A DNA stretch of 64,000 nucleotides, taken from assembly GCA_037893225.1 (NCBI GenBank), contig JAZGUH010000489.1, positions 947,656-1,011,655 on the forward strand. Direction: 5' to 3'. Below the pieces are notes generated by a model. It did not search any database. It was not told the origin of the DNA and worked only from the letters and a program-made list of their open reading frames with translations. Shown here in pieces: positions 52,101 to 63,905 of the stretch (positions are counted from its first letter, which is position 1; each line of letters opens with the position of its first letter). Source of the DNA: Hippasteria phrygiana. Its lineage: Eukaryota; Echinodermata; Asteroidea; Valvatida; Goniasteridae. The position numbers and the translations under genes were made by a program.

Positions 52101-53375
52101 TCGCACACAGAGTTCACAGGAAGAAATTTGTTCCGAGGTTTGAATTTTCTCGAAGAGTTCTCACGCTGTGAAGCTGGCGATGGTCTGAAATTGTTGCGCT
52201 AGATCTAAGCTACCCATACGTGTGAACATTACTGGATTTGGTCAATATCCCATTCAAATATGAACAGGGAAAGGAGGGGCGTTCATCTGAAAATGTGGCA
52301 AACGTTAAGCAGTCACAATGCAGTAAACGGGAGAACGCACACATAGTTCACGGTAAGAAATTTGTTGCGAGGTTTGAATTTTCTCGAAGAGTTCTAACGC
52401 TGTGAAGCTGGCGATGGTCTGAAATTGTTGCGCTATATCTGAGCTACCCATACGTGTAAACATTACTGGATTTGGTCAATATACCATTCAATTATGAACA
52501 GGGAAAGGAGGGGCGTTCATCTGAACATTTGGCAAACGTTAAGCAGTCACAATGCAGTAAACGGGAGAACGCACACAGAGTTCACAGGAAGACATTTGTT
52601 GCGAGGTTTGAATTTTCTCAAAGAGTTCTCACGCTATGAAGCTGGCGATGGTCTCAAATTGTTGCGCTAGATCTAAGCTACCCATACGTGTGAAAATTAC
52701 TGGATTTGGTCAATATCCCGTTCAAATATGAACAGGGAAAGGAGGGGCGTTCATCTGAAAATTTGGCAAACGTTAAGCAGTCACAATGCAGTAAACGGGA
52801 GAACGCACACAGAGTTCACGGGAAGAAATTTGTCGCGAGGTTTGAATTTTCTCGAAGAGTTCTCACGCTATAAAGCTGGCGATGGTCTCAAATTGTTGCG
52901 CTAGATCTAAGCTACCGATACGTGTGAAAATTACTGGATTTGGTCAATATCCCATTCAATTATGAACAGGGAAAGGAGGGGCGTTCATCTGAAAATGTGG
53001 CAAACGTTAAGCAGTCACAATGCAGTAAACGGAAGAACGCACACAGAGTTCACAGGAAGAAGATTGTTCCGAGGTTTGAATTTTCTCGAAGAGTTCTCAC
53101 GCTGTGAAGCTGGCGATGGTCTCAAATTGTTGCGCTAGATCTAAGCTACCCATACGTGTGAAAATTACTGGATTTGGTCAATATCCCATTCAATTATGAA
53201 CAGGGAAAGGAGGGGCGTTTATCTGAAAATGTGGCAAACGTTAAGCAGTCACAATGCAGTAAACTGGAGAACGCACACAGAGTTCACGGTAAGAAATTTG
53301 TTGCGAGGTTTGAATTTTCTCGAAGAGTTCTAACGCTGTGAAGCTGGCGATGGTCTGAAATTGTTGCACTATATC
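48930..53375. repeat. 19-mer HOR, copy 2 (4446 bp)
   Basis: Direct tandem copy of the preceding segment. Identity runs from about 44510/48956 to about 48970/53416. At the left joint the monomer at 48930 starts gtgtaaacatt like class A but continues cccattcaatta and gagggtcg like B. At the right end the partner at 53376 is a full A monomer. The crossover point is thus pinned between about +19 and +37 of the monomer. I saw no internal difference between the copies on reading. Confidence 0.93.
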
Positions 53376-54077
53376 TAAGCTACCCATACGTGTAAACATT
53401 ACTGGATTTGGTCAATATACCATTCAATTATGAACAGGGAAAGGAGGGGCGTTCATCTGAACATTTGGCAAACGTTAAGCAGTCACAATGCAGTAAACGG
53501 GAGAACGCACACAGAGTTCACAGGAAGAAATTTGTTGCGAGGTTTGAATTTTCTCGAAGAGTTCTCACGCTATGAAGCTGGCGATGGTCTCAAATTGTTG
53601 CGCTAGATCTAAGCTACCCATACGTGTGAAAATTACTGGATTTGGTCAATATCCCGTTCAAATATGAACAGGGAAAGGAGGGGCGTTCATTTGAAAATGT
53701 GGCAAACGTTAAGCAGTCACAATGCAGTAAACGGAAGAACGCACACAGAGTTCACGGGAAGAAATTTGTTGCGAGGTTTGAATTTTCTCGAAGAGTTCTA
53801 ACGCTGTGAAGATGGCGATGGTCTGAAATTGTTGCGCTATATCTAAGCTACCCATACGTGTACAAATTACTGGATTTGGTCAATATCCCATTCAAATATG
53901 AACAGGGAAAGGAGGGGCGTTCATCTGAAAATTTGGCAAACGTTAAGCAGTCACAATGCAGTAAACGGGAGAACGCACACAGAGTTCACGGGAAGAAATT
54001 TGTTGCGAGGTTTGAATTTTCTCGAAGAGTTCTAACGCTGTGAAGCTGGCGATGGTCTCAAATTGTTGCGCTACATC
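53376..54077. repeat. A,P,Q triplet shared with the 10-mer
   Basis: The three monomers (53376 A, 53610 P with gaagatggcg, 53844 Q with gtgtacaaatt) correspond to 39803-40504 and 42144-42845. The preceding G monomer also carries the taactgg-type mark taaactgg and ttgcactatatc. The P here has cattcatttgaaaatg-type variation (atttgaaaatg) and lacks gaggattgaa, and the Q has cggga instead of cggagg. Confidence 0.8.
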
Positions 54078-54311
54078 TAAGCTACCCATACGTGTGGAAA
54101 TTACTGGATTTGGTCAATATCCTATTCGATTATGAACAGGGAAAGGAGGGGCGTTCATCTGAAAATGTGGCAAACGTTAAGCAGTCACAATGCAGTAAAC
54201 GGGAGAACGCACACAGAGTTCATTGGAAAAAACATTTTTCGAGGTTTGGATTTTCTCGAAGAGTTCTCACGCTATAAAGCTGGCGATGGTCTCAAATTGT
54301 TGCGCTACATC
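54078..54311. repeat. Mosaic W/L monomer, isolated W reappearance
   Basis: The head is class W (gtgtggaaatt, cctattcgatta), not seen since 14286. The second half is class L (cattggaaaaaacattttt) with a private gaggtttggatt, ctataaag and a tacatc end. Its neighbours are Q upstream and S downstream. It marks a junction where left-array sequence was brought next to right-array sequence. Confidence 0.86.
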
Positions 54312-56417
54312 TAAGCTACCCATACGTGTGAAAATTACTGGATTTGGTCAATATCCCATTCAATTATGAACAGGGAAAGGAGGGGCGTTCATCTGAAAAT
54401 GTGGCAAACGTTAAGCAGTCACAATGCAGTAAACGGAAGAACGCACACAGAGTTCACAGAAGTAAATTTGTTGCGAGGTTTGAATTTTCTCGAAGAGTTC
54501 TAACGCTGTGAAGCTGGCGATGGTCCGAAATTGTTGCGCTATATCTAAGCTACCCATACGTGTAAACATTACTGGATTTGGTCAATATACCATTCAATTA
54601 TGAACAGGGAAAGGAGGGGCGTTCATCTGAACATTTGGCAAACGTTAAGCAGTCACAATGCAGTAAACGGGAGAACGCACACAGAGTTCATTGGAAAAAA
54701 CATTTTTCGAGGTTTGAATTTTCTCGAAGAGTTCTCACGCTATGAAGCTGGCGATGGTCTCAAATTGTTGCGCTAGATCTAAGCTACTCATACGTGTGAA
54801 AATTACTGGATTTGGTCAATATCCCATTCAATTATGAACAGGGAAAGGAGGGGCGTTCATCTGAAAATGTGGCAAACGTTAAGCAGTCACAATGCAGTAA
54901 ACGGGAGAACGCACACATAGTTCACGGTAAGAAATTTGTTGCGAGGTTTGAATTTTCTCGAAGAGTTCTCACGCTGTGAAGCTGGCGATGGTCTCAAATT
55001 GTTGCGCTAGATCTAGGCTACCCATATGTGTGAAAATTACTGGATTTGGTCAATATCCCATTCAATTATGAACAGGGAAAGGAGCGGCGTTCATCTGAAA
55101 ATGTGGCAAACGTTAAGCAGTCACAATGCAGTAAACGGGAGAACGCACACATAGTTCACGGTAAGAAATTTGTTGCGAGGTTTGAATTTTCTCGAAGAGT
55201 TCTAACGCTGTGAAGCTGGCGATGGTCTCAAATTGTTGCGCTAGATCTAAGCTACCCATACGTGTGAAAATTACTGGATTTGGTCAATATCCCATTCAAT
55301 TATGAACAGGGAAAGGAGGGGCGTTCATCTGAAAATGTGGCAAACGTTAAGCAGTCACAATGCAGTAAACGGAAGAACGCACACAGAGTTCACAGAAGTA
55401 AATTTTTTGCGAGGTTTGAATTTTCTCGAAGAGTTCTAACGCTGTGAAGCTGGCGATGGTCTGAAATTGTTGCGCTATATCTGAGCTACCCATACGTGTA
55501 AACATTACTGGATTTGGTCAATATACCATTCAATTATGAACAGGGAAAGGAGGGGCGTTCATCTGAACATTTGGCAAACGTTAAGCAGTCACAATGCAGT
55601 AAACGGGAGAACGCACACAGAGTTCACAGGAAGACATTTGTTGCGAGGTTTGAATTTTCTCAAAGAGTTCTCACGCTATGAAGCTGGCGATGGTCTCAAA
55701 TTGTTGCGCTAGATCTAAGCTACCCATACGTGTGAAAATTACTGGATTTGGTCAATATCCCGTTCAAATATGAACAGGGAAAGGAGGGGCGTTCATCTGA
55801 AAATTTGGCAAACGTTAAGCAGTCACAATGCAGTAAACGGGAGAACGCACACAGAGTTCACGGGAAGAAATTTGTCGCGAGGTTTGAATTTTCTCGAAGA
55901 GTTCTCACGCTATAAAGCTGGCGATGGTCTCAAATTGTTGCGCTAGATCTAAGCTACCGATACGTGTGAAAATTACTGGATTTGGTCAATATCCCATTCA
56001 ATTATGAACAGGGAAAGGAGGGGCGTTCATCTGAAAATGTGGCAAACGTTAAGCAGTCACAATGCAGTAAACGGAAGAACGCACACAGAGTTCACAGGAA
56101 GAAGATTGTTCCGAGGTTTGAATTTTCTCGAAGAGTTCTCACGCTGTGAAGCTGGCGATGGTCTCAAATTGTTGCGCTAGATCTAAGCTACCCATACGTG
56201 TGAAAATTACTGGATTTGGTCAATATCCCATTCAATTATGAACAGGGAAAGGAGGGGCGTTTATCTGAAAATGTGGCAAACGTTAAGCAGTCACAATGCA
56301 GTAAACGGGAGAACGCACACATAGTTCACGGTAAGAAATTTGTTGCGAGGTTTGAATTTTCTCGAAGAGTTCTAACGCTGTGAAGCTGGCGATGGTCTCA
56401 AATTGTTGCGCTAGATC
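54312..56417. repeat. S,L,T,T,S,A,P,R,G/T block
   Basis: The first five monomers (54312-55481) match 15464-16633, about 38.8 kb upstream, and 12180-13349, including the rare gagcggcg in the second T (55014) and attttttgcg in S (55248). The next A (55482) has ggaagacatttg, shared with the 19-mer A at 47994 and 52440. So the block joins material from the left array and from the 19-mer region. Confidence 0.82.
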
Positions 56418-57353
56418 TAAGCTACCCATACGTGTGAAAATTACTGGATTTGGTCAATATCCCATTCAATTATGAACAGGGAAAGGAGGGGCGTTCATCT
56501 GAAAATGTGGCAAACGTTAAGCAGTCACAATGCAGTAAACGGAAGAACGCACACAGAGTTCACAGAAGTAAATTTGTTGCGAGGTTTGAATTTTCTCGAA
56601 GAGTTCTAACGCTGTGAAGCTGGCGATGGTCCGAAATTGTTGCGCTATATCTAAGCTACCCATACGTGTAAACATTACTGGATTTGGTCAATATACCATT
56701 CAATTATGAACAGGGAAAGGAGGGGCGTTCATCTGAACATTTGGCAAACGTTAAGCAGTCACAATGCAGTAAACGGGAGAACGCACACAGAGTTCATTGG
56801 AAAAAACATTTTTCGAGGTTTGAATTTTCTCGAAGAGTTCTCACGATATAAAGCTGGCGATGGTCTCAAATTGTTGCGCTAGATCTAAGCTACTCATACG
56901 TGTGAAAATTACTGGATTTGGTCAATATCCCATTCAATTATGAACAGGGAAAGGAGGGGCGTTCATCTGAAAATGTGGCAAACGTTAAGCAGTCACAATG
57001 CAGTAAACGGGAGAACGCACACATAGTTCACGGTAAGAAATTTGTTGCGAGGTTTGAATTTTCTCGAAGAGTTCTCACGCTGTGAAGCTGGCGATGGTCT
57101 CAAATTGTTGCGCTAGATCTAGGCTACCCATATGTGTGAAAATTACTGGATTTGGTCAATATCCCATTCAATTATGAACAGGGAAAGGAGGGGCGTTCAT
57201 CTGAAAATGTGGCAAACGTTAAGCAGTCACAATGCAGTAAACGGGAGAACGCACACATAGTTCACGGTAAGAAATTTGTTGCGAGGTTTGAATTTTCTCG
57301 AAGAGTTCTAACGCTGTGAAGCTGGCGATGGTCTCAAATTGTTGCGCTAGATC

Positions 57354-57587
57354 TAAGCTACCCATACGTGTGAAAATTACTGGATTTGGTCAATATCCCA
57401 TTCAATTATGAACAGGGAAAGGAGGGGCGTTCATCTGAAAATGTGGCAAACGTTAAGCAGTCACAATGCAGTAAACGGGAGAACGCACACATAGTTCACG
57501 GTAAGAAATTTGTTGCGAGGTTTGAATTTTCTCGAAGAGTTCTAACGCTGTGAAGCTGGCGATGGTCTCAAATTGTTGCGCTAGATC
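57354..57587. repeat. Extra T monomer in segmental copy B
   Basis: A T monomer with an acccatacg start lies between the aggct T (57120) and the S (57588). Copy A goes straight from its aggct T (30910) to S (31144). The extra unit resembles its left neighbour except for the start, so a single-monomer duplication in copy B, or a loss in copy A, explains it. Confidence 0.87.
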
Positions 57588-60500
57588 TAAGCTACCCATA
57601 CGTGTGAAAATTACTGGATTTGGTCAATATCCCATTCAATTATGAACAGGGAAAGGAGGGGCGTTCATCTGAAAATGTGGCAAACGTTAAGCAGTCACAA
57701 TGCAGTAAACGGAAGAACGCACACAGAGTTCACAGAAGTAAATTTGTTGCGAGGTTTGAATTTTCTCGAAGAGTTCTAACGCTGTGAAGCTGGCGATGGT
57801 CCGAAATTGTTGCGCTATATCTAAGCTACCCATACGTGTAAACATTACTGGATTTGGTCAATATACCATTCAATTATGAACAGGGAAAGGAGGGGCGTTC
57901 ATCTGAACATTTGGCAAACGTTAAGCAGTCACAATGCAGTAAACGGGAGAACGCACACAGAGTTCATTGGAAAAAACATTTTTCGAGGTTTGAATTTTCT
58001 CGAAGAGTTCTCACGATATAAAGCTGGCGATGGTCTCAAATTGTTGCGCTAGATCTAAGCTACTCATACGTGTGAAAATTACTGGATTTGGTCAATATCC
58101 CATTCAATTATGAACAGGGAAAGGAGGGGCGTTCATCTGAAAATGTGGCAAACGTTAAGCAGTCACAATGCAGTAAACGGGAGAACGCACACATAGTTCA
58201 CGGTAAGAAATTTGTTGCGAGGTTTGAATTTTCTCGAAGAGTTCTCACGCTGTGAAGCTGGCGATGGTCTCAAATTGTTGCGCTAGATCTAGGCTACCCA
58301 TATGTGTGAAAATTACTGGATTTGGTCAATATCCCATTCAATTATGAACAGGGAAAGGAGGGGCGTTCATCTGAAAATGTGGCAAACGTTAAGCAGTCAC
58401 AATGCAGTAAACGGGAGAACGCACACATAGTTCACGGTAAGAAATTTGTTGCGAGGTTTGAATTTTCTCGAAGAGTTCTAACGCTGTGAAGCTGGCGATG
58501 GTCTCAAATTGTTGCGCTAGATCTAAGCTACCCATACGTGTGAAAATTACTGGATTTGGTCAATATCCCATTCAATTATGAACAGGGAAAGGAGGGGCGT
58601 TCATCTGAAAATGTGGCAAACGTTAAGCAGTCACAATGCAGTAAACGGAAGAACGCACACAGAGTTCACAGAAGTAAATTTGTTGCGAGGTTTGAATTTT
58701 CTCGAAGAGTTCTAACGCTGTGAAGCTGGCGATGGTCTGAAATTGTTGCGCTATATCTGAGCTACCCATACGTGTAAACATTACTGGATTTGGTCAATAT
58801 ACCATTCAATTATGAACAGGGAAAGGAGGGGCGTTCATCTGAACATTTGGCAAACGTTAAGCAGTCACAATGCAGTAAACGGGAGAACGCACACAGAGTT
58901 CACAGGAAGAAATTTGTTGCGAGGTTTGAATTTTCTCGAAGAGTTCTCACGCTATGAAGCTGGCGATGGTCTCAAATTGTTGCGCTAGATCTAAGCTACC
59001 CATACGTGTGAAAATTACTGGATTTGGTCAATATCCCGTTCAAATATGAACAGGGAAAGGAGGGGCGTTCATCTGAAAATGTGGCAAACGTTAAGCAGTC
59101 ACAATGCAGTAAAAGGAAGAACGCACACAGAGTTCACAGGAAGAAATTTGTTCCGAGGTTTGAATTTTCTCGAAGAGTTCTCACGCTGTGAAGCTGGCGA
59201 TGGTCTCAAATTGTTGCGCTAGATCTAGGCTACCCATATGTGTGAAAATTACTGGATTTGGTCAATATCCCATTCAATTATGAACAGGGAAAGGAGGGGC
59301 GTTCATCTGAAAATGTGGCAAACGTTAAGCAGTCACAATGCAGTAAACGGGAGAACGCACACATAGTTCACGGTAAGAAATTTGTTGCGAGGTTTGAATT
59401 TTCTCGAAGAGTTCTAACGCTGTGAAGCTGGCGATGGTCTCAAATTGTTGCGCTAGATCTAAGCTACCCATACGTGTGAAAATTACTGGATTTGGTCAAT
59501 ATCCCATTAAATTATGAACAGGGAAAGGAGGGGCGTTCATCTGAAAATTTGGCAAACGTTAAGCAGTCACAATGCAGTAAACGGAAGAACGCACACAGAG
59601 TTCACGGAAAGAAATTTGTTGCGAGGTTTGAATTTTCTCGAAGAGTTCTAACGCTGTGAAGCTGCCGATGGTCTCAAATTGTTGCGCTATATCTAAGCTA
59701 CCCATACGTGTAAACATTACTGGATTTGGTCAATATACCATTCAATTATGAACAGGGAAAGGAGGGGCGTTCATCTGAACATTTGGCAAACGTTAAGCAG
59801 TCACAATGCAGTAAACGGGAGAACGCACACAGAGTTCACAGGAAGAAATTTGTTGCGAGGTTTGAATTTTCTCAAAGAGTTCTCACGCTATGAAGCTGGC
59901 GATGGTCTCAAATTGTTGCGCTAGATCTAAGCTACCCATACGTGTGAAAATTACTGGATTTGGTCAATATCCCGTTCAAATATGAACAGGGAAAGGAGGG
60001 GCGTTCATCTGAAAATTTGGCAAACGTTAAGCAGTCACAATGCAGTAAACGGGAGAACGCACACAGAGTTCACGGGAAGAAATTTGTCGCGAGGTTTGAA
60101 TTTTCTCGAAGAGTTCTCACGCTATAAAGCTGGCGATGGTCTCAAATTGTTGCGCTAGATCTAAGCTACTCATACGTGTGAAAATTACTGGATTTGGTCA
60201 ATATCCCATTCAATTATGAACAGGGAAAGGAGGGGCGTTCATCTGAAAATGTGGCAAACGTTAAGCAGTCACAATGCAGTAAACGGAAGAACGCACACAG
60301 AGTTCACAGGAAGAAATTTGTTCCGAGGTTTGAATTTTCTCGAAGAGTTCTCACGCTGTGAAGCTGGCGATGGTCTCAAATTGTTGCGCTAGATCTAAGC
60401 TACCCATACGTGTGAACATTACTGGATTTGGTCAATATCCCATTCAATTATGAACAGGGAAAGGAGGGTCGTTCATCTGAAAATGTGGCAAACGTTAAGC

Positions 60501-63500
60501 AGTCACAATGCAGTAAACGGGAGAACGCACACAGAGTTCACGGGAAGAAATTTGTTGCGAGGTTTGAATTTTCTCGAAGAGTTCTAACGCTGTGAAGCTG
60601 GCGATGGTCTCAAATTGTTGCGCTACATCTAAGCTACCCATACGTGTGAACATTACTGGATTTGGTCAATATCCCATTCAATTATGAACAGGGAAAGGAG
60701 GGTCGTTCATCTGAAAATGTGGCAAACGTTAAGCAGTCACAATGCAGTAAACGGGAGAACGCACACAGAGTTCACGGAAAGAAATTTGTTGCGAGGTTTG
60801 AATTTTCTCGAAGAGTTCTAACGCTGTGAAGCTGCCGATGGTCTCAAATTGTTGCGCTATATCTAAGCTACCCATACGTGTAAACATTACTGGATTTGGT
60901 CAATATACCATTCAATTATGAACAGGGAAAGGAGGGGCGTTCATCTGAACATTTGGCAAACGTTAAGCAGTCACAATGCAGTAAACGGGAGAACGCACAC
61001 AGAGTTCACAGGAAGAAATTTGTTGCGAGGTTTGAATTTTCTCAAAGAGTTCTCACGCTATGAAGCTGGCGATGGTCTCAAATTGTTGCGCTAGATCTAA
61101 GCTACCCATACGTGTGAAAATTACTGGATTTGGTCAATATCCCGTTCAAATATGAACAGGGAAAGGAGGGGCGTTCATCTGAAAATTTGGCAAACGTTAA
61201 GCAGTCACAATGCAGTAAACGGAAGAACGCACACAGAGTTCACAGGAAGAAATTTGTTCCGAGGTTTGAATTTTCTCGAAGAGTTCTCACGCTGTGAAGC
61301 TGGCGATGGTCTCAAATTGTTGCGCTAGATCTAAGCTACCCATACGTGTGAACATTACTGGATTTGGTCAATATCCCATTCAATTATGAACAGGGAAAGG
61401 AGGGTCGTTCATCTGAAAATGTGGCAAACGTTAAGCAGTCACAATGCAGTAAACGGGAGAACGCACACAGAGTTCACGGGAAGAAATTTGTTGCGAGGTT
61501 TGAATTTTCTCGAAGAGTTCTAACGCTGTGAAGCTGGCGATGGTCTCAAATTGTTGCGCTACATCTAAGCTACCCATACGTGTGAACATTACTGGATTTG
61601 GTCAATATCCCATTCAATTATGAACAGGGAAAGGAGGGTCGTTCATCTGAAAATGTGGCAAACGTTAAGCAGTCACAATGCAGTAAACGGGAGAACGCAC
61701 ACAGAGTTCACGGGAAGAAATTTGTTGCGAGGTTTGAATTTTCTCGAAGAGTTCTAACGCTGTGAAGCTGGCGATGGTCTGAAATTGTTGCGCTATATCT
61801 AAGCTACCCATACGTGTAAAAATTACTGGATTTGGTCAATATCCCATTAAATTATGAACAGGGAAAGGAGGGGCGTTCATCTGAAAATTTGGCAAACGTT
61901 AAGCAGTCACAATGCAGTAAACGGAAGAACGCACACAGAGTTCACGGAAAGAAATTTGTTGCGAGGTTTGAATTTTCTCGAAGAGTTCTCACGCTATGAA
62001 GCTGGCGATGGTCTCAAATTGTTGCGCTAGATCTAAGCTACCCATACGTGTGAAAATTACTGGATTTGGTCAATATCCCGTTCAAATATGAACAGGGAAA
62101 GGAGGGGCGTTCATCTGAAAATGTGGCAAACGTTAAGCAGTCACAATGCAGTAAACGGAAGAACGCACACAGAGTTCACAGGAAGAAATTTGTTCCGAGG
62201 TTTGAATTTTCTCGAAGAGTTCTCACGCTGTGAAGCTGGCGATGGTCTCAAATTGTTGCGCTAGATCTAAGCTACCCATACGTGTGAACATTACTGGATT
62301 TGGTCAATATCCCATTCAATTATGAACAGGGAAAGGAGGGTCGTTCATCTGAAAATGTGGCAAACGTTAAGCAGTCACAATGCAGTAAACGGGAGAACGC
62401 ACACAGAGTTCACGGGAAGAAATTTGTTGCGAGGTTTGAATTTTCTCGAAGAGTTCTAACGCTGTGAAGCTGGCGATGGTCTCAAATTGTTGCGCTACAT
62501 CTAAGCTACCCATACGTGTGAACATTACTGGATTTGGTCAATATCCCATTCAATTATGAACAGGGAAAGGAGGGTCGTTCATCTGAAAATGTGGCAAACG
62601 TTAAGCAGTCACAATGCAGTAAACGGGAGAACGCACACAGAGTTCACGGGAAGAAATTTGTTGCGAGGTTTGAATTTTCTCGAAGAGTTCTAACGCTGTG
62701 AAGCTGGCGATGGTCTGAAATTGTTGCGCTATATCTAAGCTACCCATACGTGTAAAAATTACTGGATTTGGTCAATATCCCATTAAATTATGAACAGGGA
62801 AAGGAGGGGCGTTCATCTGAAAATTTGGCAAACGTTAAGCAGTCACAATGCAGTAAACGGAAGAACGCACACAGAGTTCACGGAAAGAAATTTGTTGCGA
62901 GGTTTGAATTTTCTCGAAGAGTTCTCACGCTATGAAGCTGGCGATGGTCTCAAATTGTTGCGCTAGATCTAAGCTACCCATACGTGTGAAAATTACTGGA
63001 TTTGGTCAATATCCCGTTCAAATATGAACAGGGAAAGGAGGGGCGTTCATCTGAAAATGTGGCAAACGTTAAGCAGTCACAATGCAGTAAACGGGAGAAC
63101 GCACACAGAGTTCACGGGAAGAAATTTGTCGCGAGGTTTGAATTTTCTCGAAGAGTTCTCACGCTATAAAGCTGGCGATGGTCTCAAATTGTTGCGCTAG
63201 ATCTAAGCTACTCATACGTGTGAAAATTACTGGATTTGGTCAATATCCCATTCAATTATGAACAGGGAAAGGAGGGGCGTTCATCTGAAAATGTGGCAAA
63301 CGTTAAGCAGTCACAATGCAGTAAACGGAAGAACGCACACAGAGTTCACAGGAAGAAATTTGTTCCGAGGTTTGAATTTTCTCGAAGAGTTCTCACGCTG
63401 TGAAGCTGGCGATGGTCTCAAATTGTTGCGCTAGATCTAAGCTACCCATACGTGTGAACATTACTGGATTTGGTCAATATCCCATTCAAATATGAACAGG

Positions 63501-63905
63501 GAAAGGAGGGGCGTTCATCTGAAAATGTGGCAAACGTTAAGCAGTCACAATGCAGTAAACGGGAGAACGCACACATAGTTCACGGTAAGAAATTTGTTGC
63601 GAGGTTTGAATTTTCTCGAAGAGTTCTAACGCTGTGAAGCTGGCGATGGTCTCAAATTGTTGCGCTATATCTAAGCTACCCATACGTGTAAACATTACTG
63701 GATTTGGTCAATATACCATTCAATTATGAACAGGGAAAGGAGGGGCTTTCATCTGAACATTTGGCAAACGTTAAGCAGTCACAATGCAGTAAACGGGAGA
63801 ACGCACACAGAGTTCATTGGAAAAAACATTTTTCGAGGTTTGAATTTTCTCGAAGAGTTCTCACGCTATAAAGCTGGCGATGGTCTCAAATTGTTGCGCT
63901 AGATC

